A DNA stretch of 64,000 bases from Pseudoramibacter sp. (GCF_022484225.1 NZ_JAKVLT010000001.1:248001-312000), one strand, 5' to 3'; shown: positions 43,050 to 52,371, counted from the first letter of the stretch. The notes: generated by a model from the letters alone, not told the origin. Translations and numbers: made by a program.

Positions 43050-44948
43050 ATGAAACGCAAATCCCTGCTTCTATTCATCTGTGCCGCAGCGGCCCTGATG
43101 ATCCCGCTGATCCCGGTGCAGGTCTGCGCCAATGCGGGCGGCTACACCACAAGCGCCTACAACGTCGACGTAAAAGTCAACACCGACCACGCCTACCGTG
43201 TCACGGAGACCATTGACGTGAATTTCACCGAGCCGCGCCACGGCATTTACCGCTACATTCCCTACAAGGGGGACTTTTACCGCCAGATCGACGGCAAAAA
43301 AAGTGACAAAGCCTACGTTGCGAAAGTCTCTGACATTTCCGTAAAGGGCGGAACTGTCGATATCGACCGGGAAAGCGACAACGTCGTCCTGAAAATCGGC
43401 GATGCGGACACCTTTCTGACCGGCCGGCACCGTTACATTATCCGCTACACTTGGAATCCGGGCGATGACGGCATCTCAGATTTCGACGATGTGTATTTCA
43501 ACGTGGTCCCAACTGGATGGTCGACGGCGATCGACGCGAGCACCGTCACCGTGACCCTACCGAAAAAATTCGACGCCGATAAAGTCAATCTCTACGCCGG
43601 GAATTACGGATCCGGCGATAATTCTTATTTCAACGTGTCGATCTCAGGTAAGACCATCACAGCCAAAAGCACGAAGGCTTTACCCGAAGGGGTCGGCGCG
43701 ACGATCAACTTGCGCCTGCCCGACGGCTATTTCACAGACGTGCCCACCAACCGCGGACCCCTCATCGTCTTTTTCGCAGTGCTGGCAGCAGCCGTGGCTG
43801 CGGCGGCCGCGCTGTTCATCCACGCGGATCACATCACCCCGATCCCCGAAGTCATTGCCTTCCACCCGCCGAAAGGCTTAACTCCAGCAACTGTCGGCTA
43901 CATCGCGAGCGGCCCTTCCAAGAAACACATCACCGCCTGCATCATGACTCTCGCCGAAAAGGGCTACATCTCGATCGAACAGACCGGCAAGCACGACTTC
44001 ATCTTCCACAAATTGAAAGATATCGACACAAATGAGCCGACCCCTTTAAAGACAGTCTTCAAAGGGGTGACGCAAAGCGGCGCCGCGACGACGTCTGCGT
44101 CCCTCGAAAATACTTTCTACCAGAATGTCGAGACAGCACAGACGGAGGTCCAGATGTTTTTTGACAAGCCGGAAAACGCGCTGTTCTCCCCTTTTTCGGA
44201 GAAATCCCGGAATGCGCTCACGGTCGTTGGTGTCGCGCTGGCAGTAGCCGCCGGTTTTGTCTGTTCCTATATTGCAGAGGGGACTGTTATTTTCTTGAAT
44301 GGCATAATCCTTGCCGTCGTTTTCGGCATTGACTTCTTGGCGTGCCAAGTCCTGGCTGATCTCACCGTCCAAGGGCGTCGCAACCCAGCATCCCGACACA
44401 TCGGCCTCATCATCCTCGCCCTCGTAATCATCCTCGCCATCTTCAGCCTGGGATGTCTAGGCACATCGGGGATCGACTCGCAGTGGGTAGTCGTCGCCGC
44501 GCAGATCGCCTTCTTCGTCATCGGCGTGCTGCACAGCAGCATTGAACACTTGAGCGAAAAAGGGCGAAACTGGACCGGTGAGATTCTCGGCTTCAGGCGT
44601 TTTATCAAGACCGCTGAGCTCGACCGAATCAAGGCCCTCGTCGCGGACAACCCCTCCTATTTCTATGACGTCCTGCCCTTCGCTTACGTCTTTAATCTAA
44701 CGGATAAATGGGCAAAGCATTTCGAAGGGCTCGTGGTCGAGCCGCCGAGCTGGTACACGCCTTACGACCCGTACACGACGTTCAACACAATTTATTTCGC
44801 GTCGATGCTCAACCGCAGCTTCGATGCGATGCAGCACAACATGATTGACGTGCCATCCAGTTCCGGATCCGGCGGATTCGGCGACTTCGGCGGCGGAGGC
44901 GGCTTCTCTGGCGGCGGAGGCGGCGGCGGGGGCGGCGGCTCCTGGTAA
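43050..44948 (+). CDS. DUF2207 membrane protein, LemA partner
   Basis: A 632-residue membrane protein. A signal peptide (about 5-27) is followed by an extracytoplasmic DUF2207 beta domain (about 30-230: YNVDVKVNTDHAYRVTETID, then EPRHGIYRYIP). There is one helix near 235-255, a cytoplasmic domain with a winged-helix look (GYIASGPSKKHITACIMTLA, then EKGYISIEQ), two pairs of helices, and a C-terminus of nearly pure glycine ending GGGGGGSW. The Gly/Ser-Trp tail is typical of this family. The start at 43050 follows GAGAGGAAA; a longer frame from 42846 overlaps lemA and lacks a signal. The role is unknown, probably at the cell envelope with LemA. Confidence 0.85.
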   Translation: MKRKSLLLFICAAAALMIPLIPVQVCANAGGYTTSAYNVDVKVNTDHAYRVTETIDVNFTEPRHGIYRYIPYKGDFYRQIDGKKSDKAYVAKVSDISVKGGTVDIDRESDNVVLKIGDADTFLTGRHRYIIRYTWNPGDDGISDFDDVYFNVVPTGWSTAIDASTVTVTLPKKFDADKVNLYAGNYGSGDNSYFNVSISGKTITAKSTKALPEGVGATINLRLPDGYFTDVPTNRGPLIVFFAVLAAAVAAAAALFIHADHITPIPEVIAFHPPKGLTPATVGYIASGPSKKHITACIMTLAEKGYISIEQTGKHDFIFHKLKDIDTNEPTPLKTVFKGVTQSGAATTSASLENTFYQNVETAQTEVQMFFDKPENALFSPFSEKSRNALTVVGVALAVAAGFVCSYIAEGTVIFLNGIILAVVFGIDFLACQVLADLTVQGRRNPASRHIGLIILALVIILAIFSLGCLGTSGIDSQWVVVAAQIAFFVIGVLHSSIEHLSEKGRNWTGEILGFRRFIKTAELDRIKALVADNPSYFYDVLPFAYVFNLTDKWAKHFEGLVVEPPSWYTPYDPYTTFNTIYFASMLNRSFDAMQHNMIDVPSSSGSGGFGDFGGGGGFSGGGGGGGGGGSW

Positions 44949-44975
44949 AAGCTTCCGAATCGATTTTAAACATCA

Positions 44976-45012
44976 AAAAAGCACGGAATTTTATTTTCCG
45001 TGCTTTTTTTGT
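44976..45012 (+). terminator. Terminator after the LemA/DUF2207 pair
   Basis: AAAAAAGCACGGAA pairs with TTCCGTGCTTTTTT around TTTTATT. Confidence 0.93.
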
Positions 45013-45053
45013 GGTTTTAACCACGGATATTCTCACAAAATGCTTTTATAATG
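45012..45053 (+). promoter_or_regulatory. Cupin gene promoter region with palindrome
   Basis: GTGGTT-TT-AACCAC (45012-45025) is a perfect palindrome directly upstream of the promoter region of the cupin gene; TATAAT stands at 45048-45053. The -35 is weak, so activation or repression at the palindrome is plausible. Confidence 0.45.
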
Positions 45054-45085
45054 AAACTAATCTTATAAAAACAGCGAGGTAAGCG

Positions 45086-45739
45086 ATGAAAGATCAAGCA
45101 GGACGCGTTTTCAGCGTCGCCAAAGACAACCCCTGGGCGCCGGGATGCACCCTTTCGTCATCGGTCTGGGCCGGCCACGGCTACGACCTGTCTCATTTTT
45201 CCCTGGCGCCGGAAACGTCGATTTCAGAAGAATCCTATCCGGCCGCCAAATTGTGGATTGTGGCCGACGGCACTGGCCAGGTCTCGGTTCAGAAGCAGAA
45301 CGTCTCGACCCTGCGCGCCGGCAGCCTCTACGTCCTGCCCGTGGACACCCCTGTGGGCGTGCGCACCAAGGACGGCCTGATCTATTCAGAACTTTCCCTC
45401 AGAAAGGACACCAACATGAACCCATTACTCAAAAGCGGCTGCGTTTTCCAGCTGAAAAACCTCGTTCCCTACCAGGACGGCAAAATCGTCAACATGAACC
45501 TCATCGACGACGACCACCTGATGCTCGCCCTCATGAGCTTTACCAAAGGCACCGGCCTGTCTGAACACGCGGCCCCGGGAGAAGCGCTGATCTTCGCCCT
45601 GGACGGCGAAGCGGTCATCACCTACGAAGGCGAACCCCACACGATTCACGCCGGGGAAAACTTCAAGTTCGACGCCGGCGGCAAGCACGCTGTCACTGCA
45701 AACGGCAATTTCAAAATGGCGCTGCTGTTAACCAAGTAG
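45086..45739 (+). CDS. Double-cupin protein
   Basis: A 217-residue protein with two cupin domains. The first (about 35-105) lacks the usual His pair and looks metal-free. The second (about 145-216) has SEHAAPGEALIFALDGEAVI with only one His of the GxHxH motif, and GGKHAV near the end. Such bicupins are common in anaerobic Firmicutes; the substrate is unknown and a binding rather than enzymatic role is possible. The ATG follows GCGAGG. It is monocistronic. Confidence 0.8.
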   Translation: MKDQAGRVFSVAKDNPWAPGCTLSSSVWAGHGYDLSHFSLAPETSISEESYPAAKLWIVADGTGQVSVQKQNVSTLRAGSLYVLPVDTPVGVRTKDGLIYSELSLRKDTNMNPLLKSGCVFQLKNLVPYQDGKIVNMNLIDDDHLMLALMSFTKGTGLSEHAAPGEALIFALDGEAVITYEGEPHTIHAGENFKFDAGGKHAVTANGNFKMALLLTK

Positions 45740-45835
45740 CCGCCTGAATCCCTCAGCCTATTTCCTTCCTTGATAAACAACATAAAATAAACATTATCAC
45801 TTATTTCGAGCCGCGCGGGACGGCTCTTTTTTTGT

Positions 45836-46162
45836 TTAAAAGATAAACTGTACCAGCAGCATGTAGCAGAGTGTACCGCCGAGCATCGGCAAAATCATGC
45901 CGCGCTTCCAGGCGTAGAGCGCGACGACGACACCGATCGAAATCAACTCGGGGATGCCGTGCGTACCCCTTAAGACACTGACGTGTCTGAGGCAATAGAC
46001 GACGAGCAGCCCAAAGACGGCCGGCGCGAGCACCTTGCCCAAATACGTCATAAAAGGCGGAACGGCCCGTCCTTCCGGAAACAGCACATAAGGCAGAAAG
46101 CGGGTCAGCACCGTTCCGGCAACGACGACGGCGACAGTGATCACTTGTTGTAAGGGTGTCAT
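45836..46162 (-). CDS. azlD: AzlD branched-chain amino acid exporter subunit
   Basis: AzlD is the small subunit of the AzlCD exporter for branched-chain amino acids and analogues. The 108-residue protein has three or four helices. TVLTRFLPYVLFP near the N-terminus, YLGKVLAPAVFGLLVVY and the C-terminal WKRGMILPMLGGTLCYML are typical. The ATG at 46162 follows AGGAGGAAAAAAG and overlaps the stop of azlC as ATGA, so the two subunits are made together. Confidence 0.9.
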   Translation of the reverse strand: MTPLQQVITVAVVVAGTVLTRFLPYVLFPEGRAVPPFMTYLGKVLAPAVFGLLVVYCLRHVSVLRGTHGIPELISIGVVVALYAWKRGMILPMLGGTLCYMLLVQFIF

Positions 46163-46938
46163 CTTTTTTCCTCCTGTGCGGGTGCACTGCACTGCGCTTT
46201 CTTCTCTCCTTTGAGATACGCCGGATCAAGCACGGGCCGCAGCAATGTCAGCGCCGCAAAAATCACAACCATCGCCGGGATGATAAAATGATCCGGCCCG
46301 AAGACGATCAAACAAAGCAGCGATCCCAAAATGCCGACCAGTTCGCTGATGTGATCCTGCACCATCGTCTTCAGCGCGGTGCCGTCCTTGACCCACTGGC
46401 TGAGCAGAATCACGACGAACATCGCCGTCATGACGAAATCGAGACCGGTGGTGTCAAAGGTGATGAGGCCGCCGAAGAGCGTGCCGATGAGTGCCCCGCC
46501 CACCCAGTATATTTGGTCAAGCAGGGAAATGATCAAGTACGCCTTGCCTTTGTCGACCCCGTCGGGAATCGGCGTCGTGTAGACGATCGAAAAGGTCTCG
46601 TCGCTGGTCGTGTAGATCAAATAAAATTTCTTCGCCCCCATATTTTGATATGTGCCAAGAAGGGAAATTCCGTAAAACAAATGGCGCGCGCCGACCATCA
46701 CTGCCGTCGCAAAAGCCGCCGCCGGGTTAAAGGCCGACGCGAGAATCCCAACCATGAGAAATTCCATCGAACCGGTGTAGATGATAAGCGCCGTCACCAC
46801 CGGCAGCCACACCGGATAGCCCGAGGTGCGCATCAAAATGCCGTAGGTGGTTCCCAGGAAGATGTATCCGGCCATCACGGGCAGCGTGTACTTGAAGACG
46901 GCCCTGAAGGCTGCTGCGTATTCGCTTTGCTGGTTCAT
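46159..46938 (-). CDS. azlC: AzlC branched-chain amino acid exporter subunit
   Basis: AzlC is the large membrane subunit of the AzlCD exporter. The 259-residue protein has about seven helices. The N-terminal AAFRAVFKYTLPVMAGYIFLG, IYTGSMEFLMVGILASAFNP and the conserved VGARHLFYGISLL mark the family. The ATG follows GGGAGAAAAGCAG. A pair of direct repeats (TATACTGC) lies about 20 bases upstream. No Lrp-type regulator gene is nearby. Confidence 0.92.
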   Translation of the reverse strand: MNQQSEYAAAFRAVFKYTLPVMAGYIFLGTTYGILMRTSGYPVWLPVVTALIIYTGSMEFLMVGILASAFNPAAAFATAVMVGARHLFYGISLLGTYQNMGAKKFYLIYTTSDETFSIVYTTPIPDGVDKGKAYLIISLLDQIYWVGGALIGTLFGGLITFDTTGLDFVMTAMFVVILLSQWVKDGTALKTMVQDHISELVGILGSLLCLIVFGPDHFIIPAMVVIFAALTLLRPVLDPAYLKGEKKAQCSAPAQEEKR

Positions 46939-47067
46939 CTGCTTTTCTCCCTTTCCTATACTGCCTATACTGCATGTTCTTTTTGCTATTTAAACAGATA
47001 GATTTAGTATATAATAAAATGCTATGTCAACGCAACTAGCCAGCCACGTATATTTTATCAAAAACAA

Positions 47068-47102
47068 AAAAGCGCACCTGCTCCCGCAGATACGCTCTTG
47101 CG
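47068..47102 (-). terminator. gldA terminator
   Basis: On the minus strand, AGCGTATCTGC-GGGA-GCAGGTGCGCT with two inner mismatches, followed by T6. Confidence 0.75.
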
Positions 47103-47131
47103 TTATTGAAATTATTTCCCAGGTAATAATA

Positions 47132-48250
47132 TTATTGATGGCTTTCGCGCCAGTCGGCGCCGATCTGATCGGCTTTGAGGATGGCGTCCACCAGAATCGT
47201 CGGGCTGGTTTCGACGGGGACGGCGGCGATGTGTTTGGTAGTCATCGCCTTTTCGGCGACTTTTTTTAGACTTTCGGTATCGTTCCGCGACAACCCGATA
47301 TCCCTCAGGGTCAGCGGCAGGCCGACATCTTGATTAAAGGCTAAGACGTCTTCGAGGGTCTTCTGATCGTAATGTTCCAGCACCAGTTCGCAGATGGTGC
47401 CGAAGGCGACGATTTCCCCGTGGCTCGCGTGCTGGCATTCGGGCAGCGCGGAAAAGCCGCTATTGAGGGAGTGGGCGCCGGCGCACCCGGCGGATTCGAC
47501 GCCGATCCCGGAGAGCAGCGTGTTGACTTCGATGATGTCTTCCACCGCTTCGGTCAGCTCGTGATTTTCGACGTCGGCGAGGGCCTGGCGCCCTTCGGCC
47601 ATCAGCGTCGTGTAGCAGAGCTCTGACAGCGCCATCGCGGCCAGCGGCGTCTTGTACCCGGCGCGGACGCGGTTCTTCGTGTCAGAATCGACGTGGGCCT
47701 TCGCTTCGAAATAGGTCGACAGGGCGTCGCCCATCCCGTAGGCCAGGTATTTCGCCGGCGCATCGAGGATGATCTGGGAATCGACGAGCACCAGATCCGG
47801 GTTGCGCTTGTAGTAAATCGAGCCGGCGTGTTCGCCGCTTTCGGTGTAGGTCGCCGACAGCGCCGAGGTCGGGGCGTCAGTCGAGGCGATTGTCGGGACC
47901 GTCACAATCGCCGCGCCGGTTTGAATCCCAGCGTATTTCCCAGCGTCCATCGCCTTGCCGCCGCCGATGCCAATCACCACATCGGCATCCGCTTCGCCTG
48001 CCATGGCAGCCAAACGGTCGAGCTCTGTCCGAGTTGTCTGGCCCCCGAAGGCTTCGCAGGTGATCATCAGCCCCTCAGCCTCAAAGGTCTGGGTCAGCAT
48101 CGAGGACAGCTTGTCCACAAAGGACGGCGTGATCACCGCAAAGGCGCGCGTCGTTTCCAGATCGGCGCACCATTTGGCGAGGTTTTCAATTTCCCCGGGC
48201 CCTTGAACGTATTTGGACGGGCAGGCAAAAGCCCGTGTCTGAAGTGTCAT
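47132..48250 (-). CDS. gldA: Glycerol dehydrogenase
   Basis: GldA oxidises glycerol to dihydroxyacetone with NAD; it is a metal-dependent iron-type alcohol dehydrogenase. The 372-residue protein has the NAD motif VIGIGGGKAMDAGK, VPTIASTDAPTSALS, and the zinc ligands Asp (GMGDALSTYFEA), His (CAGAHSLNSG) and His (ECQHASHGEIVA). The ATG is preceded by GGGAGGATATTG. Together with dhaMKL, 5 kb away, it would form the oxidative glycerol route to dihydroxyacetone phosphate. It is monocistronic with its own terminator. Confidence 0.93.
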   Translation of the reverse strand: MTLQTRAFACPSKYVQGPGEIENLAKWCADLETTRAFAVITPSFVDKLSSMLTQTFEAEGLMITCEAFGGQTTRTELDRLAAMAGEADADVVIGIGGGKAMDAGKYAGIQTGAAIVTVPTIASTDAPTSALSATYTESGEHAGSIYYKRNPDLVLVDSQIILDAPAKYLAYGMGDALSTYFEAKAHVDSDTKNRVRAGYKTPLAAMALSELCYTTLMAEGRQALADVENHELTEAVEDIIEVNTLLSGIGVESAGCAGAHSLNSGFSALPECQHASHGEIVAFGTICELVLEHYDQKTLEDVLAFNQDVGLPLTLRDIGLSRNDTESLKKVAEKAMTTKHIAAVPVETSPTILVDAILKADQIGADWRESHQ

Positions 48251-48336
48251 AACAATATCCTCCCGTTGCTTTTTCTTTTATTATAGCACGGATTTTCCCG
48301 CCTAAAAGAACGCAAAATTTTTCAATAACGAAGCAT

Positions 48337-48371
48337 TAAAAAAAGCCCGGCAGTACCGGGCTCATTTTTTT
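48337..48371 (-). terminator. larA terminator
   Basis: AGCCCGG-TACTG-CCGGGCT on the minus strand, between T-rich and A-rich tracts. Confidence 0.9.
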
Positions 48372-49645
48372 CACGCGCGCACGATCACTGAAATCCCGTT
48401 GGGGATCACCGTAAAGGTCGCATCTTCTCCTCTGATTTCCTTTGCCATTTTCACCGCTTCGTCGAGATTCGGCGCGTAATGCATCTTCATTTCTTCGATG
48501 GTCTGCTTCATTTCGGGGCGGCTCACGTAAATCACCGGGTGGTGGATCAAAATCCGGGACTGGATCTGATATTCCCACTGGTCCGGCTGGGTTTCGTCCT
48601 GGGGCACCTTGAGGATTTCGTCCATGAGGGCCTGGGGGCTTTCGCAGTTCTTCAAGGCGTTGTAGAAGCCGTCGCCGCCGGTGCCGTCCGCACATTCCGC
48701 ACAGATGATGATGACACCGCCTTCCTTGGTGGTCGCTTCCGCAGCGGTCATCCCTTTCACGCACTGGTACATGTTCTGATCCAGAGGCGCGCCGCCGTTG
48801 CTCGTGATGGAGATGTCCGCCGGCACGGCCTTGACCTGGCAGTAGCCCGAGAGGAACTTGCACCCGGACAGGTGGGCTTCAAAGGGATCCCCCGCAAAAG
48901 CAGCTACTACTTTCTTGTCTTCGTCGATGACCACATTGACGATGTAGGCGAGTTTCGCCATTTTCGCCGCGGCCACCATATCTTTATGAAGGGGATTGCC
49001 TTCGAGAACCCCCGTCCGGGCATAAGGACTGTCGATGAATTTTGAGCAGTGGTTGCCCATGACCGTCTTCCGGTCGCACACACCAGGCAGAATGCTCTTG
49101 CGCCCGCCTGAGAAGCCGGCGAAGAAGTGGGGTTCGATGAACCCTTCGGACACGAGCAGGTCCGCGTTCGCCGCGACCTTGTCGATGATGCAGTCTGCGC
49201 CCGACGGCAGCACGCCGATTTTCGTGTTGGAGTCCGGGTTGGCGGAATCGTGAACGACGATCTTTTCGTTGTCGACGATGTCATCGCCGAATTTCGCCCG
49301 CATTTCTTTTTCAACGGACAGCCGGTGGAAGCCGGTGGCGATGAGCAGGGTGATGTCGATGTCCGGGTTGCCTTCCCGGAGTTCTTTCAGCATGAACGGA
49401 ATGATGTGGCGGCTCGGCACCGGACGGGTGTGGTCCGAGCAGATGATCGTGCACGTCTTCTTGCCTTTGGCGAGTTCCGACAGCTTCGTCCCGCCGTAGG
49501 GCTTCGCCATGGCGGCTTTGACGATTTCATCTTCGGTTCCCGTCGCCTTCATGGTTCCGATGTTGGATTCCAGAACGCCGACGACCTTGTCATCTGGCAG
49601 TGTCAAGTCTAATTTTTTCTGACCGCATGGAATTTGAAATTTCAT
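48371..49645 (-). CDS. larA: Nickel-dependent lactate racemase family (LarA)
   Basis: LarA interconverts D- and L-lactate, or related 2-hydroxy acids, with a nickel pincer nucleotide (NPN) bound to a lysine. The 424-residue protein has SDHTRPVPS (70-78), GFHR with His107, EPHFFAG with His173, the cofactor lysine 183 in GGRKSILPG, and NHCSKFID with His199. These are one residue off the catalytic set of L. plantarum LarA (108, 174, 184, 200). The ATG at 49645 follows GAGGAGGAGATTGAGG. The cofactor makers LarB, LarC and LarE are not in the window. A consensus FadR/LldR-type palindrome at the promoter suggests control by lactate through a GntR-family repressor. Confidence 0.93.
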   Translation of the reverse strand: MKFQIPCGQKKLDLTLPDDKVVGVLESNIGTMKATGTEDEIVKAAMAKPYGGTKLSELAKGKKTCTIICSDHTRPVPSRHIIPFMLKELREGNPDIDITLLIATGFHRLSVEKEMRAKFGDDIVDNEKIVVHDSANPDSNTKIGVLPSGADCIIDKVAANADLLVSEGFIEPHFFAGFSGGRKSILPGVCDRKTVMGNHCSKFIDSPYARTGVLEGNPLHKDMVAAAKMAKLAYIVNVVIDEDKKVVAAFAGDPFEAHLSGCKFLSGYCQVKAVPADISITSNGGAPLDQNMYQCVKGMTAAEATTKEGGVIIICAECADGTGGDGFYNALKNCESPQALMDEILKVPQDETQPDQWEYQIQSRILIHHPVIYVSRPEMKQTIEEMKMHYAPNLDEAVKMAKEIRGEDATFTVIPNGISVIVRA

Positions 49646-49666
49646 CCTCAATCTCCTCCTCATTTT

Positions 49667-49720
49667 ATTGGTCTGACCAATTACTACTTTTAGTATAGAC
49701 CGTTTTCATTGTTAAAACAA
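49667..49720 (-). promoter_or_regulatory. larA promoter with LldR/FadR-type operator
   Basis: On the minus strand, TTGTTT (49720-49715), 17 bp, TATACT (49697-49692). Just downstream lies ATTGGTCTGACCAAT (49667-49681), a perfect 7-1-7 palindrome with the TGGTnnnACCA core of LldR and PdhR sites. It covers the start of transcription, which implies repression. Confidence 0.75.
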
Positions 49721-49739
49721 GGGATTTTTGTTTTTTTGC

Positions 49740-49770
49740 AAAAAAATACCTCCAGCACAGGCTGGAGGCT
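49740..49770 (-). terminator. sua5 operon terminator
   Basis: On the minus strand, CCTCCAGC-CTGT-GCTGGAGG is followed by TATTTTTTT. Confidence 0.92.
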
Positions 49771-49805
49771 TAAGAAACGCTTTTTAATTGTATTGATTTA
49801 TCGAT

Positions 49806-50885
49806 TTAAATAAACGTGTAGCCCGCGGCTTTATAAAGCCGGTTGATGAGGGCCAGGGTGTCGTTGGTCACCGGGATGTCTTCGGCGAAGATGTCTGTGG
49901 CGCCGAGGTCGTCAAAGGCCCGGAGGCAGTCGAAGAGCTTGTGGGCCATTTCCGACGGGTCCTTCCGGCTCCCGAGCGACAGGATGATGCCCTTGTGATA
50001 GCGGTCCAGGGTTTCGTCAGTGGCAAGGACCGCGCCCTTCTGGTCCGGCTTGAGCTTCCGGATGCCGGCGTTGATCTTGTCGGCCATTTCGTCGAGGCTG
50101 CCCCGGGCGATGACCATCTTCCCCTTGGGGGCGTAGTGGCGGTACTTCATCCCCGGGGAGCGCACTTCCTTGAGTTCCACGGGCTTCACGGCGCCCGGCG
50201 AGACCTTGACCTCGCCGATGACTTTTTTGATGTCTTCCACGGTGACGCCGCCGGGGCGGTACACCGTCGGAGGTTCGGTGGTCATGTCGATGACCGTGGA
50301 TTCCAGGCCCACCTTGGATTCGTCGGCGATGAGGATCGCGTCCACCTTGCCGAGCATGTCTTCGAGGACGTGCTGGCCCTTGGTCGGGCTCGGCCGCCCG
50401 GAGATGTTGGCCGACGGCGCCGCCACGGGCCGGTCAGAGGCTTCGAGGAAGGCGTGGGCCGCCGGGTGGCTCGGAAAGCGAATGCCCACGGTGTCGAGGC
50501 CCGCGGTCACGCTGTCGGGAATCTTGTCCGAGCGCTTCATGATCATGGTCAAAGGCCCGGGCCAGTAGGCTTCGGCGAGCTTTTTCGCCTTGGCCGGCAC
50601 TTCGGCGACCAAATCTTGAAGCTGATGGATATCGTAAATATGGACGATGAGAGGGTTGTCCCCGGGGCGGCCCTTGGCGGCGTAAATCTGTTCCACCGCG
50701 TCGGTGGACAGGGCGTTGGCGCCGAGGCCGTACACCGTTTCCGTCGGGAACACCACGGTCCCGCCGTCCTGGATGATCTTGCCGCAGACGGCCATGGCCT
50801 GGTCTGTGTCTTCGGTGTTCAAATCAAAAATCCGGGTGTCTTTTTCAGGCACCGGCTGTGCGTTTTCCGGTTTCTGTTCCGGCAT
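49806..50885 (-). CDS. sua5: L-threonylcarbamoyladenylate synthase (Sua5)
   Basis: Sua5 makes threonylcarbamoyl-AMP from threonine, bicarbonate and ATP, for the t6A modification of tRNAs reading ANN codons. The 359-residue protein has the YrdC domain (about 20-210), with FPTETVYGLGANA, KGRPGDNPL, and the SANISG motif, and the C-terminal Sua5 domain (about 245-358), starting at SPGMKYRHYAPKG. It is the long Sua5 form, not the short TsaC. The N-terminal 15 residues (EQKPENAQPVPEK) look disordered. The ATG follows AAGGAGTGAGAAC. It is the last gene of an operon with pncB. Confidence 0.94.
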   Translation of the reverse strand: MPEQKPENAQPVPEKDTRIFDLNTEDTDQAMAVCGKIIQDGGTVVFPTETVYGLGANALSTDAVEQIYAAKGRPGDNPLIVHIYDIHQLQDLVAEVPAKAKKLAEAYWPGPLTMIMKRSDKIPDSVTAGLDTVGIRFPSHPAAHAFLEASDRPVAAPSANISGRPSPTKGQHVLEDMLGKVDAILIADESKVGLESTVIDMTTEPPTVYRPGGVTVEDIKKVIGEVKVSPGAVKPVELKEVRSPGMKYRHYAPKGKMVIARGSLDEMADKINAGIRKLKPDQKGAVLATDETLDRYHKGIILSLGSRKDPSEMAHKLFDCLRAFDDLGATDIFAEDIPVTNDTLALINRLYKAAGYTFI

Positions 50886-50889
50886 GTTC

Positions 50890-52362
50890 TCACTCCTTTC
50901 CTTCCGGCGGTTCGGTTTCCGTGAGGTCCACGTCCGCTTCGTCCAGGAGATCCTGTTTCAGGCGCCACAATTTCTTCGACAGATCCACGTGGTACACGTG
51001 GGGGTTGATCATGCGCTTGTAGGTCGGCCACAGGGTCGCCTTTTCGTCCCGCAGGTGCTGTCTGATTTCGTCGATGCTCGGCTTGTCGTACACGCATTTG
51101 CCGCCTTCGAACACCGGCACGAGGATTTCCTTCGCCGTAAAGTTCTTTAAGGTCATCTGCTTCCACGTGTGAATCGGGTGGAAGATCCGCAGGGGCTTTG
51201 TTGTGTCCACTTCTTCGTCTTCGAGATAGAGCTGGTCGGCCAGGGCCATGCCGTTGTCCTTGTCGTAGAAGCGCACGACTTTCTTCGTCCCGGGGTTGGT
51301 GATCTTGCCCGGGTCGTCAGAGATCTTCATCTTCGGCTTGCCGTTGATTTCCGCCATTTTGTAGACCCCGCCGAGGGACGGCGAATCGTAGGCGGTGATG
51401 AGCTTCGTGCCGATGCCCCAGGAATCGATCTTCGCCCCCTGGGATTTGAGGTCCCGGATCAGGTATTCGTCGAGATCCGAGGACGCGACGATCTTCGCGT
51501 CGGAAAAGCCCGCTTCGTCGAGCATCCGTCTGGCTTCGGCGGTGAGGTAGGCCAAATCCCCGGAGTCGATGCGGATGCCGTAGTTCCCGTGAATCTTGCC
51601 TTCGGCCTTGTACTTCTTAAAGACCTTGATGGCGTTGGGCACCCCGCTGTCCAGGGTGTTGTAAGTGTCCACGAGGAGCACCGCGTTGCCCGGGTTGTAG
51701 TCGCAGAACTTTTCAAAGGCTTCGATTTCGCTGTCGTAGCTCAAGACGAAGGAATGGGACATGGTCCCCATGGCCGGCCGGTCCAGCATCGGTTCGGTTT
51801 CCACCACCGACGTCCCGGCGCAGCCGCCGATGACCGCGGCCCTGGCGCCGAAATAGCCCGCTTCGGTGCCGTGGGCCCGGCGCAGGCCGAATTCCATGAC
51901 CGGCCCGTCCCCGGCTTCTTCGACGATGCGGGAGGCCTTGGTGGCGATGAGGGTCTGGTGGTTCAAGATGGCGAGAATCGTCGTCTCCACGAGCTGGGCT
52001 TCGATGAGGGGCGCCTTGACCCGGACGATCGGCTCGTAGGGAAAGATGACCGTCCCTTCGGGGGCGGCGTAAATTTCTCCGGAGAATTTGAAATGACGCA
52101 TGTAATCTAAAAAAGCGTCCGTGAATTCCGGGTGGTAGTGGTGCAACTGGGCGATGTCCTCGTCGGTGAAGGCCAGGCCGTTAATGTAGTCGATGATCTG
52201 TTCGAGCCCCGCCGCGACGGTGTAGCCGCCGTTAAAGGGGTTGCGCCGGATGAAGGCGTCGAACACCGCCACTTCCTGGGCCTTGCCGTCGTTTAAATAG
52301 ACGTTGCCCATGCTGAGCTGGTACAAATCCGTCGCCAGCTGTAATTTTCTTGGAAACTGCAT
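50890..52362 (-). CDS. pncB: Nicotinate phosphoribosyltransferase
   Basis: PncB joins nicotinate and PRPP to nicotinate mononucleotide, driven by ATP, in NAD salvage. The 490-residue protein has LATDLYQLSMGNVY, the GGYTVAAGLEQII region, EFGLRRAHGTEAG, GTMSHSFVLSY with the phosphorylatable His, IRIDSGDLAYL and GIGTKLITAYDSP. It is of the longer class of this enzyme. The ATG follows AAGGAGC. It lies 4 bases before sua5 and 9 bases after a membrane protein gene, so the three form one operon. Confidence 0.94.
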   Translation of the reverse strand: MQFPRKLQLATDLYQLSMGNVYLNDGKAQEVAVFDAFIRRNPFNGGYTVAAGLEQIIDYINGLAFTDEDIAQLHHYHPEFTDAFLDYMRHFKFSGEIYAAPEGTVIFPYEPIVRVKAPLIEAQLVETTILAILNHQTLIATKASRIVEEAGDGPVMEFGLRRAHGTEAGYFGARAAVIGGCAGTSVVETEPMLDRPAMGTMSHSFVLSYDSEIEAFEKFCDYNPGNAVLLVDTYNTLDSGVPNAIKVFKKYKAEGKIHGNYGIRIDSGDLAYLTAEARRMLDEAGFSDAKIVASSDLDEYLIRDLKSQGAKIDSWGIGTKLITAYDSPSLGGVYKMAEINGKPKMKISDDPGKITNPGTKKVVRFYDKDNGMALADQLYLEDEEVDTTKPLRIFHPIHTWKQMTLKNFTAKEILVPVFEGGKCVYDKPSIDEIRQHLRDEKATLWPTYKRMINPHVYHVDLSKKLWRLKQDLLDEADVDLTETEPPEGKE

Positions 52363-52371
52363 ATGTGCTCC

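Noticed and set aside
46950-46975. TATACTGC direct repeats before azlC
   Set aside because: Two short copies only, close to the ribosome binding site; too little to call an operator.
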